Assembly: GCA_949502235.1 (NCBI GenBank)
Contig: CATBDC010000042.1
Location: 1-35,105 of the forward strand
DNA from: an uncultured Lachnospiraceae bacterium
Lineage (GTDB): Bacteria > Bacillota > Clostridia > Lachnospirales > Lachnospiraceae
DNA: 35,105 nt
Direction of reading: 5' to 3'
Shown here: positions 23,086-30,318 of the stretch, one piece after another
How positions within the stretch are numbered: the stretch's first letter is position 1
How the letters are laid out: each line of letters opens with the position of its first letter
The notes under the pieces: generated by a model
The model's database searches: none
Told to the model about the DNA's origin: nothing
The model's input: only the letters and a program-made list of their open reading frames with translations
Made by a program: the position numbers and the translations under genes

Positions 23086-24147
23086 ATGAACTTATATCAA
23101 AGTAAACAATACATAGAAGATGTCGTAGCCGTAGCTGACTTAGACCTTTCATGGGAGAAATTAAGGGATAAATGCATGCTGGTATCCGGTGCAACAGGGC
23201 TTGTAGGCAGTTTTTTGGTAGATGTAATTTTAAGAAAGAATCAGGAGGATGACTTAAACTGTACGGTTTATGCTCTGAGCAGAAATGAAGAAAAAATCAT
23301 GGAACGGTTTGCCGGATATTGTGGTGATAAACATCTGGTTTTTATTCCTTATGATATCAGGCTCCCTTTGGCACGTAACGATATTGGTACTGTGGATTAT
23401 GTTCTTCACCTTGCGTCAAATACACATCCTATACAGTATTCTAAAGATCCCATTGGAACGATAACAACCAACATTATCGGTTTACAGAATATGCTTGAAT
23501 TTGCCGTGGCCCATCATGCGGCTCGTTTTGCATTTGCATCCTCAAATGAAATCTATGGTGAGAATCGGGGAGATGCAGAGTTCTTTGATGAGAATTACTG
23601 TGGTTATATTAATTGTAATACAATGAGAGCCGGCTATCCGGAAAGCAAAAGATGCGGAGAAGCGCTCTGCCAGGCATACAAAGCCCAGAAAGGATTGGAT
23701 GTGGTCATTCCTCGCCTGACCCGATCCTACGGTCCGACAATGTTAATGTCCGACACAAAAGCGATCAGTCAATTTATCAAGAATGGGATTGACAGTGAAG
23801 ATATTGTCTTAAAATCTGCTGGAATGCAATATTACTCATATGCATATGTGTCGGATTCTGTCAGCGGTTTGCTGACAATCCTTCTGAGTGGAAAAAGCGG
23901 GGAGGCGTATAATATTTCGGACGAAAGTTCGGATATTATGCTTAAGGAGCTTGCGGCGATTATTGCCGATTTGAATGGGAAAAAAGTTGTGTTTGAGGTA
24001 CCAGACTTTGTAGAGGCGGCCGGATACAGTAAGGCAACTAAGGCACGATTGGATGGACATAAGCTGCTTACATTGGGCTGGAGGCCGAGATATGATGTGA
24101 AGTCAGGAGTTGAGAGAACTATATCGATTTTACGGGAGATTAGGTAG
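23086..24147 (+). CDS. NAD-dependent extended SDR (sugar epimerase/dehydratase family)
   Basis: 353 residues. The Rossmann motif is VSGATGLVGSFLVD (G-x-x-G-x-x-G, about 34-40), with LHLASNTHP, FASSNEIYGE and the catalytic Y-x3-K in AGYPESKRCGE, followed by RLTRSYGPTM. It acts on a nucleotide-sugar or CDP-polyol. Its position directly after the TarI-like gene suggests that the two form one precursor pathway, in the place where TarJ (a different dehydrogenase family) would act in ribitol synthesis. The reaction is not known. Confidence 0.82.
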   Translation: MNLYQSKQYIEDVVAVADLDLSWEKLRDKCMLVSGATGLVGSFLVDVILRKNQEDDLNCTVYALSRNEEKIMERFAGYCGDKHLVFIPYDIRLPLARNDIGTVDYVLHLASNTHPIQYSKDPIGTITTNIIGLQNMLEFAVAHHAARFAFASSNEIYGENRGDAEFFDENYCGYINCNTMRAGYPESKRCGEALCQAYKAQKGLDVVIPRLTRSYGPTMLMSDTKAISQFIKNGIDSEDIVLKSAGMQYYSYAYVSDSVSGLLTILLSGKSGEAYNISDESSDIMLKELAAIIADLNGKKVVFEVPDFVEAAGYSKATKARLDGHKLLTLGWRPRYDVKSGVERTISILREIR

Positions 24148-24173
24148 GTGATAGGGTGGATAGGGAGGTTAAG

Positions 24174-25193
24174 ATGAATAGGAGAATTTTAAGAAAACAA
24201 TCTAACAGTCTGAATTTTATACGAATACTCGCGGCTTCTCAAGTGATGTTTGGACATTTAGTTGAACATTTGGAATTGCCGATCAAAGAAAATATTTTTC
24301 GAGCATCCTCTTTCTTAAGAGGCGTTCCTATTTTTTTTGCTATTAGTGGTTTTTTGATCTGGTTCTCCATTGAAAGTTCAAAGTCCTATTCACATTATAT
24401 TACAAAGAGGTTTTTGCGGATTTATCCTGAGCTTTGGGCTGCTGTAATGATAGAGCTGCTTTTTTTAATGATTTTCTATCATGGATGGGATATAAAGAGT
24501 CTTATTTTGTTTGGATTTGGCCAAGGAACTATTTTTCAATTCTGGACTCCTGAAGCGTTGCGGGGTTATGGTGTTGGGACTCCAAACGGTGCGTTGTGGA
24601 CGATTGGCGTGATGATTCAATTCTATATAATGGCCTGGATTTTCTATAAAATAATGAAGAATAGAAAAATGATTACATGGATGATCGGATTAATCATTTC
24701 TTTTATGGTTAGTTGTGTATTCAATTCTATTACGCATGAGTTTATAAGAATAGAGGTGATCGGTAAGCTATATGACCAAACTCTTATCCGATATTTTTGG
24801 ATTTTTTATATTGGTATGTTTATTGCAGAATTTCAGGAATTTCTGTTGCCAATTTGTAGGAAATATTGGTGGATGTCATTACTATTGAGTTATACTTTCT
24901 TTTGGTCGAAGATTGATATTTTATCGGGATATTATTTATTCTGGAGTTTGTTCCTGATTATTGGTGTTATTGGATTTGCTTACAGGTTCCCGCAGCTAAA
25001 TGTTCCATTAGATATTTCGTATGGGTTATTCCTATACCATATGACGGTTGTAAATGTTTTTGTTAATTTTAGATGGGGGGGGGGTAAATGGGAATATGCT
25101 TTGCTCATCGTTTTAATTACAGTTATACTTGCTTATATTTCCACTGTTACAGTTGGAAAACTATCGGTGAGAAAGAAACGTTTATTGACATAG
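24174..25193 (+). CDS. acyltransferase 3 family membrane O-acyltransferase with G10 phase-variation tract
   Basis: 339 residues with about ten membrane helices. N-terminal NFIRILAASQVMFGH and the FFAISGFLIWFS segment are typical of AT3 (OafA/WecH-like) enzymes, although R/K-x10-H is only loosely kept. It adds acetyl or another acyl group to the glycan. ATG 24174 has GGGAGG 5 bases upstream; the GTG at 24156 does not. Ten G at 25075-25084 lie just before the last membrane helix. With ten G the full protein is made. With nine it stops after 10 altered residues at TAA 25114; with eleven (or eight) it meets TAA at once. The window therefore shows the ON, full-length state. Confidence 0.88.
   Translation: MNRRILRKQSNSLNFIRILAASQVMFGHLVEHLELPIKENIFRASSFLRGVPIFFAISGFLIWFSIESSKSYSHYITKRFLRIYPELWAAVMIELLFLMIFYHGWDIKSLILFGFGQGTIFQFWTPEALRGYGVGTPNGALWTIGVMIQFYIMAWIFYKIMKNRKMITWMIGLIISFMVSCVFNSITHEFIRIEVIGKLYDQTLIRYFWIFYIGMFIAEFQEFLLPICRKYWWMSLLLSYTFFWSKIDILSGYYLFWSLFLIIGVIGFAYRFPQLNVPLDISYGLFLYHMTVVNVFVNFRWGGGKWEYALLIVLITVILAYISTVTVGKLSVRKKRLLT
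25075..25084 (+). repeat. G10 homopolymer tract in O-acyltransferase gene
   Basis: Ten consecutive G in an A/T-rich gene encode W-G-G-G. Loss or gain of one G truncates the protein before its last transmembrane helix, so the tract is a likely contingency switch. Confidence 0.92.
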
Positions 25194-25219
25194 GGAAAGA
25201 AGTTTGGAGGAGATGTGAT

Positions 25220-26284
25220 ATGTCATTGTTCAATAATTCAACTTTATTAATCACAGGAGGCACTGGTTCTTTCGGCCACACCGTCCTGAAACGCTTCCTG
25301 AATACAGACATTCGGGAAATCCGTATATTCAGCAGGGATGAAAAAAAACAGGATGACCTGCGCCATATGTTACAGGTGCATCATCCGGATACAGCGTCAA
25401 AAGTAAAATTCTATATCGGAGATGTTCGCAATCCACAGTCTGTGCATGACGCCATGCCAGGTGTGGATTTTATATTTCACGCAGCAGCCTTAAAACAGGT
25501 CCCTTCCTGCGAGTTCTTCCCTATGGAAGCCGTACATACGAATGTGGAAGGAACCAACAATGTTCTCCACGCTGCAATCGAAGCCGGAGTAAAACGGGTC
25601 GTTTGCTTAAGTACAGACAAAGCCGCATACCCTATCAATGCAATGGGAACGTCAAAAGCTATGATGGAGCACATTGTAAGGGCAAATGCACGTGTGGCGG
25701 CAGAGCGAGGCAAAACACTTATCTGCTGTACAAGATATGGAAACGTCATGTGCTCAAGAGGCTCTGTCATCCCGCTTTTTATTGAGCAGATTAAGAATGG
25801 GAACCCTATTACAATTACCAATCCAGATATGACAAGGTTTCTGATGAATCTTGACGAGGCGGTAGAGCTTGTAAAATTTGCTTTTGAACATGGGGATTCA
25901 GGAGATTTATTTATACAGAAAGCAGATGCCAGCACCATCGGCGTGCTGGCTGAGGCTGTACAGAGACTGTTTGGAAATACAGGGACTCACATCATCGGTA
26001 CGCGGCATGGGGAAAAACTGTACGAAACACTAATGACAAAAGAAGAACGCTTAAGGGCACAAGACATGGGGGATTACTATCGGGTATCTGCCGATCATAG
26101 AGATTTGAATTACGATAATTATTTTGTCAATGGACAGGTAGCCACAGAAGCAGACGAAGCATATACAAGCCACAATACAAAATTACTGAATGTGGAAGAA
26201 ACTGTACAAAAAATATTAACTACGGATTATGTGAAAGAGAAACTTAGGAGGCAGAAGGATGAAGATACTTGTAACAGGCTCTAA
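25220..26284 (+). CDS. capE: UDP-GlcNAc C4,C6-dehydratase/C5-epimerase, first step of UDP-L-FucNAc synthesis
   Basis: 354 residues. The NAD(P) motif TGGTGSFG (12-19) is followed by IRIFSRDEKKQDDLRHM, HAAALKQVP and STDKAAYPINAMGTSKAMM. The Met-x3-Lys arrangement, in place of the usual Tyr-x3-Lys, is typical of the inverting dehydratases CapE/FnlA/PseB. It converts UDP-GlcNAc to the 4-keto-6-deoxy-arabino sugar that CapF reduces. The upstream extension of this frame to 25088 is the frame-shifted tail of the acyltransferase gene, and GGAGGAG before 25220 sets the start. The stop lies 26 bases inside the next gene, showing close coupling. Confidence 0.93.
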   Translation: MSLFNNSTLLITGGTGSFGHTVLKRFLNTDIREIRIFSRDEKKQDDLRHMLQVHHPDTASKVKFYIGDVRNPQSVHDAMPGVDFIFHAAALKQVPSCEFFPMEAVHTNVEGTNNVLHAAIEAGVKRVVCLSTDKAAYPINAMGTSKAMMEHIVRANARVAAERGKTLICCTRYGNVMCSRGSVIPLFIEQIKNGNPITITNPDMTRFLMNLDEAVELVKFAFEHGDSGDLFIQKADASTIGVLAEAVQRLFGNTGTHIIGTRHGEKLYETLMTKEERLRAQDMGDYYRVSADHRDLNYDNYFVNGQVATEADEAYTSHNTKLLNVEETVQKILTTDYVKEKLRRQKDEDTCNRL

Positions 26285-27500
26285 GGGATTCGTTGGACGT
26301 AATCTGGTGGAGAATTTGAAAAACATTAGGGACGGAAAGAATCGGACAAGACCTGACCTTACCATTACAGAAATCTATGAGTATGATGTAGATACAGAAG
26401 AAATCCTCTTAGACCAATATTGCAGGGACTGTGATTTCGTATTTCATCTGGCAGGAGTGAACAGGCCGAAAAATATTTCTGAATTCATGGATGGAAATTA
26501 TGGCTTTACATCCCTTTTGCTGGATGCTCTTAAGAGAAATCAAAACACATGTCCGGTGATGCTTTCCAGTTCCATTCAGGCAAGCTTAAGCGGGCGGTTT
26601 GCAGCTTCAGAGTATGGAAAAAGTAAATTGGCGGGAGAGGAATTATTCTTCCGGTATGCAGAAGATATGGGAGTAAAAGTGTTGATTTACCGATTCCCGA
26701 ATCTGTTTGGAAAATGGTGCAGGCCCAATTATAATTCAGCGGTGGCAACGTTTTGCAGCGCTGTAGCCAATGGGAAGGAATATACGGTAAACGACCGTTC
26801 CACGGAATTAGAACTTGTTTATATTGACGACCTAGTAAGGGAATTTCTTGACGCATTGGAGGGACTTGAACACCATTGCGAATATGAAGGCCTGAAAACT
26901 GTTTTGGCAGACAATGGGCGTTATTGCTGCGTACCTGTTACCCATTGTGTGACGCTGGGAGAGATTGTAGATTTGCTTCAATCTTTCAGAGAAGCTTCAA
27001 AAACTCTTACAATGCCGGAAATGCCTCCGAATTCATTTGCAAAAAAACTGTACAGTACGTACTTGTCATATCTTCCGGAGTCTGAGATTTCCTGTAAGCT
27101 TACGTCCAATCAGGATGAAAGGGGCAGCTTTACGGAGCTGATTCGTACACAAAACTGCGGGCAGGTATCGGTTAATATTACAAAGCCAGGAATCACAAAG
27201 GGACAGCATTGGCACAATTCCAAATGGGAAATATTTATTGTGGTGTCAGGCCATGGGCTAATCCAGGAGCGCAGGATTGGCATAAATCCGGAGACTGGCA
27301 AGGAGTACCCTTTGGTCGAATTTGAGGTTACAGGCGAAGAAATGCGGGCGGTACGGATGCTTCCGGGATATACCCATAATCTCATCAATTTGTCTGATTC
27401 GGAGAATCTTGTTACAGTGATGTGGGCGAATGAGTGGTTTGATGAAAAAAATCCGGATACTTTTTTTGAACAGGTAACAGAAACGGGAGGGATTCAATGA
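26259..27500 (+). CDS. capF: CapF-type bifunctional epimerase/reductase of UDP-L-FucNAc pathway
   Basis: 413 residues. The N-terminal extended SDR domain (MKILVTGSKGFVGRNL, FHLAGVNRP, SEYGKSKLAGEE) is followed by a C-terminal cupin (about 280-413: SNQDERGSFTELIRT, GITKGQHWHNSKWEIFIVV, GYTHNLINLSD), the exact layout of CapF/FnlB. The cupin performs C3 epimerisation and the SDR part reduces C4 to give UDP-N-acetyl-6-deoxy-L-talosamine. AGGAGG is 7 bases before the ATG. It overlaps capE by 26 bases and capG by 4. Confidence 0.94.
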   Translation: MKILVTGSKGFVGRNLVENLKNIRDGKNRTRPDLTITEIYEYDVDTEEILLDQYCRDCDFVFHLAGVNRPKNISEFMDGNYGFTSLLLDALKRNQNTCPVMLSSSIQASLSGRFAASEYGKSKLAGEELFFRYAEDMGVKVLIYRFPNLFGKWCRPNYNSAVATFCSAVANGKEYTVNDRSTELELVYIDDLVREFLDALEGLEHHCEYEGLKTVLADNGRYCCVPVTHCVTLGEIVDLLQSFREASKTLTMPEMPPNSFAKKLYSTYLSYLPESEISCKLTSNQDERGSFTELIRTQNCGQVSVNITKPGITKGQHWHNSKWEIFIVVSGHGLIQERRIGINPETGKEYPLVEFEVTGEEMRAVRMLPGYTHNLINLSDSENLVTVMWANEWFDEKNPDTFFEQVTETGGIQ

Positions 27501-28693
27501 ACAGTGATTTTGGGAATATCACATGGCAAAACAATGGCAGAATTAAGCTGCTCATTATTGTCGGGACACGGCCTGAGATTATCCGTCTGTCGGCGGTGAT
27601 TAATAAATGCAGGAAATATTTTGACTGTATTCTTGCTCATACCGGACAGAATTATGACTATAATTTAAATGGGGTATTCTTTAAAGACTTGGGCTTGGAT
27701 GCTCCGGAGGTGTATTTGGAAGCAGTTGGGGAGGATTTGGGTTCTACAATGGGAAATATCATCAGTTCTTCTTATAAGTTAATGAAAACAATACACCCGG
27801 ATGCAGTACTTGTTCTTGGCGATACGAATTCCTGCCTGTCTGTGATTGGCGCAAAACGGCTTCACATTCCGATTTTCCACATGGAGGCGGGAAACCGCTG
27901 CAAGGATGAATGTCTGCCGGAAGAAACCAACAGGCGAATTGTGGATATCATCTCTGATGTGAATCTGGCATACTCGGAGCATGCCAGAAAATATCTTGCT
28001 GACTGCGGACTGCCAAAGGAGAGAACTTTTGTTACAGGTTCTCCTATGGCGGAGGTGCTGAATCATAATTTACGATCAATTTTAAAGTCGGATATCCACA
28101 GCCGGTTATCAGTAGAGACAGAAAAAGAGATTGAGAAGGGGAAATATATCCTCATGTCGGCCCACCGGGAAGAAAATATAGATACTGAGGAAAATTTTAC
28201 TTCATTATTTACAGCCGTTAATGCTATGGCAAAAAAGTATGATATGCCAATTTTATATTCTTGTCATCCGAGAAGCAGAAAGAGGCTGGAGAATACGGGT
28301 TTTCAGCTAGATTCTCGCGTGATTGCACACGAACCCTTAGGTTTTCATGATTATAATTGTCTGCAGGCATATGCTTATGCAGTTGTTTCAGATTCCGGAA
28401 CGCTTCCAGAAGAAAGTTCATATTTTACATCAGTTGGGATGCCGTTTCCAGCCGTATGTATCAGAACCTCCACAGAACGTCCGGAGGCGCTGGATAAAGG
28501 ATGTTTTATTCTTTCCGGTATCCATACGGAAGGGCTGCTTCAGTCAGTAGAACTGGCGGTACAGATGAATCAGGAAGGCGATTACGGTATTCCTGTACCG
28601 GATTATGTTGATTTAAATGTAAGTGGAAAGGTTGTGAAAATTATTCAGTCATATAAAGATACGGTGAATCGTTTTGTATGGCGGAAGGAATGA
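27497..28693 (+). CDS. capG: UDP-GlcNAc 2-epimerase family, CapG/FnlC-type (UDP-L-FucNAc forming)
   Basis: 398 residues of the non-hydrolysing WecB-like GT-B fold. It has IVGTRPEIIRLSAVI, LAHTGQNYDYNLNGVFF, LVLGDTNS, HMEAGNRC, SAHREENID, HEPLGFHDYN and SDSGTLPEES. Following capE and capF, it would epimerise C2 of UDP-N-acetyl-6-deoxy-L-talosamine to UDP-N-acetyl-L-fucosamine, completing the pathway. The ATG overlaps the capF stop (ATGA). It is the last gene of the operon, with a strong terminator 37 bases after its stop. Confidence 0.93.
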   Translation: MNSDFGNITWQNNGRIKLLIIVGTRPEIIRLSAVINKCRKYFDCILAHTGQNYDYNLNGVFFKDLGLDAPEVYLEAVGEDLGSTMGNIISSSYKLMKTIHPDAVLVLGDTNSCLSVIGAKRLHIPIFHMEAGNRCKDECLPEETNRRIVDIISDVNLAYSEHARKYLADCGLPKERTFVTGSPMAEVLNHNLRSILKSDIHSRLSVETEKEIEKGKYILMSAHREENIDTEENFTSLFTAVNAMAKKYDMPILYSCHPRSRKRLENTGFQLDSRVIAHEPLGFHDYNCLQAYAYAVVSDSGTLPEESSYFTSVGMPFPAVCIRTSTERPEALDKGCFILSGIHTEGLLQSVELAVQMNQEGDYGIPVPDYVDLNVSGKVVKIIQSYKDTVNRFVWRKE

Positions 28694-28730
28694 GAACAAA
28701 TAGATTTAACATCATAAAAATGTGAAAAGA

Positions 28731-28773
28731 GGAGATGTCAGGAAAATATCACATTCCAGACATCTCCTTTTTT
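28731..28773 (+). terminator. strong intrinsic terminator of the polysaccharide operon
   Basis: GGAGATGTC (28731-28739) pairs perfectly with GACATCTCC (28759-28767). The stem is extended inward by GGAA/TTCC after one A-A mismatch and followed by T6. It marks the 3' end of the operon of about 24 kb. Confidence 0.9.
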
Positions 28774-28827
28774 ATACCCTACACCATTTTTTCACATTTT
28801 TACCATATTTCTCCCACACTTTCTCCG

Positions 28828-28833
28828 TATAAT
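28828..28833 (+). promoter_or_regulatory. -10 box of the VTC operon promoter
   Basis: A consensus TATAAT lies 32 bases before the start at 28866. No good -35 is present at 17 bases (ATATTT only). The stretch upstream (28785-28826) is pyrimidine-rich, with repeated CACATTTTT/ACCATATTT-like words that could bind an activator. Confidence 0.45.
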
Positions 28834-28865
28834 AACCAGGTAATATTTCAGCAAGGAGAGAAAAT

Positions 28866-29570
28866 ATGAGTGACCAGAATGTATTTGAGCGAGTAGAGAA
28901 GAAATACCGCCTGAACCAGAAGCAGTACGATTCATTCCGAAATGCAGCAGCCAAAAAGCTTCATATGGATGAATACGGCCTGCATACCATCCGTAACATT
29001 TACTACGACACCCCCAATTACGAGCTAATCCGCCGTTCCATCGACAAACCGAAATACAAGGAGAAGCTTCGCCTGCGGGGGTACGGGGAGATTCAGGATG
29101 AAAGCGTCGTGTTTCTTGAGATTAAGAAGAAATACCAGGGTGTGGTCTACAAACGGCGGACGCAGTTGGCCTTTATGCAGGCGCAAGAATATCTGGAGTC
29201 AGGAAACATTACAAAGAAGAATCAGATTTTGAAGGAGATTGACTATTTTATCAAGTTTTACCGTCCAAAACCAAGAGTCTACCTTGCATACGACAGAGAG
29301 GCTTTCGTGGGAAATGAGGACGAAAATCTGCGAATCACCATAGACCAAAATATCCGAAGCCACCGGCTGGAATTGTCTTATGACGGGGAGTGTAAGATGC
29401 TGAATCCAGGAGAGTACTTGATGGAAATCAAGGTAAAAGAAGCATATCCTATGTGGCTTGCGGATTTGTTGGGAAAACTGGAGATTTACCCTGTCTCCTT
29501 TTCCAAATACGGAGCCGTATATGCCCAGGCAATGAGAAATGAAGCAGAAAGAGAGGAAAAAAGGATATGA
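28866..29570 (+). CDS. VTC-domain protein (polyphosphate polymerase-like)
   Basis: 234 residues with the tunnel-fold VTC/CYTH-like pattern: ERVEKKYRL, YDTPNYELIRRSI, KEKLRLRGYG, FLEIKKKYQGVVYKRR, RVYLAYDREAF, LMEIKV and SFSKYGAVYAQ. The charged residues correspond to those that hold phosphate chains and metal in Vtc4. Bacterial members in Clostridia are commonly encoded next to DUF4956 membrane proteins and surface proteins, as here, but their activity is mostly unproven. AAGGAGAG precedes the ATG. It overlaps the next gene by four bases. Confidence 0.9.
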   Translation: MSDQNVFERVEKKYRLNQKQYDSFRNAAAKKLHMDEYGLHTIRNIYYDTPNYELIRRSIDKPKYKEKLRLRGYGEIQDESVVFLEIKKKYQGVVYKRRTQLAFMQAQEYLESGNITKKNQILKEIDYFIKFYRPKPRVYLAYDREAFVGNEDENLRITIDQNIRSHRLELSYDGECKMLNPGEYLMEIKVKEAYPMWLADLLGKLEIYPVSFSKYGAVYAQAMRNEAEREEKRI

Positions 29571-30241
29571 TTACAAGTATACTAAATAACATGGAAGGAA
29601 GCCTCACTATTCAAAACGCGCTGCTGTGCGCCTTTGTATCCCTGGCTCTGGGGTTTGTGATTGCCTTAATTTATGGCCTGCAGGGAGCTGGCAGCAAGAA
29701 TTTTATGGTGACACTTGTGATGCTTCCCGTACTGGTGCAGATGGTTATTATGCTGGTAAATGGAAATCTTGGTACCAGTGTTGCAGTACTTGGCGCCTTC
29801 AGTCTGGTCAGGTTCCGGTCTGTTCCTGGTACATCGAAGGAGATGGCCGTTATCTTTTTTGCTATGGCAGTAGGCTTGGCCACAGGAACAGGCTTCTTAG
29901 GATTTGCCGCTGTCATGACCCTTGTGGTGGGAATGGTGCTTCTGGCGTTGGAGAAGTCTCGCTTCGGTGAATGGAAGCAGGAGAGAAAGGATCTTAGAAT
30001 CACCATTGCAGAGCATCTGGATTATACGGAGATTTTTGATGATATTTTCCAGAAATACACCAGCGCATGCTGTCTTCAGAAGGTGAAGACCACGAATCTT
30101 GGCAGTATGTATGAGCTGGATTATCATATTACGTTAAAAGACGTCAGACAGGAGAAGGAGATGCTGGATGAAATACGATGCAGAAACGGGAACCTGACCG
30201 TAATCTGCGGACGACGGGCGACGGGGCAGGAGGAGTTGTAG
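29567..30241 (+). CDS. DUF4956 membrane protein
   Basis: 224 residues. Three or four membrane helices in the first half (about 20-125) include a glycine-rich FSLVRFRSVPGTSKEMAVIF, the conserved core of DUF4956. A soluble C-terminal domain (about 130-224) follows, resembling a small ferredoxin-like fold. It is co-transcribed with the VTC gene by ATGA overlap; the pair probably forms a membrane complex (inference from conserved neighbourhood). The function is unknown. Confidence 0.9.
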   Translation: MITSILNNMEGSLTIQNALLCAFVSLALGFVIALIYGLQGAGSKNFMVTLVMLPVLVQMVIMLVNGNLGTSVAVLGAFSLVRFRSVPGTSKEMAVIFFAMAVGLATGTGFLGFAAVMTLVVGMVLLALEKSRFGEWKQERKDLRITIAEHLDYTEIFDDIFQKYTSACCLQKVKTTNLGSMYELDYHITLKDVRQEKEMLDEIRCRNGNLTVICGRRATGQEEL

Positions 30242-30318
30242 TGACAAAGGGCAGAGCGGAAAAGAATACTGGGAATGAAGGCAGGCAAAGAATCAAAAAA
30301 AGATTGGAGTTGGGAAAG

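Noticed and set aside
25088-25219. N-terminal extension of the capE frame by 44 codons
   Set aside because: This is the alternative frame of the acyltransferase tail. The good Shine-Dalgarno before 25220 and the family N-terminus set the start. A TAA at 25085 in this frame rules out a fusion with the G-tract region.
30178-30318. Upstream extension of the beta-helix lipoprotein frame
   Set aside because: It overlaps the DUF4956 gene and would bury the lipoprotein signal peptide; the start at 30319 fits a lipobox at M-S-G-C.
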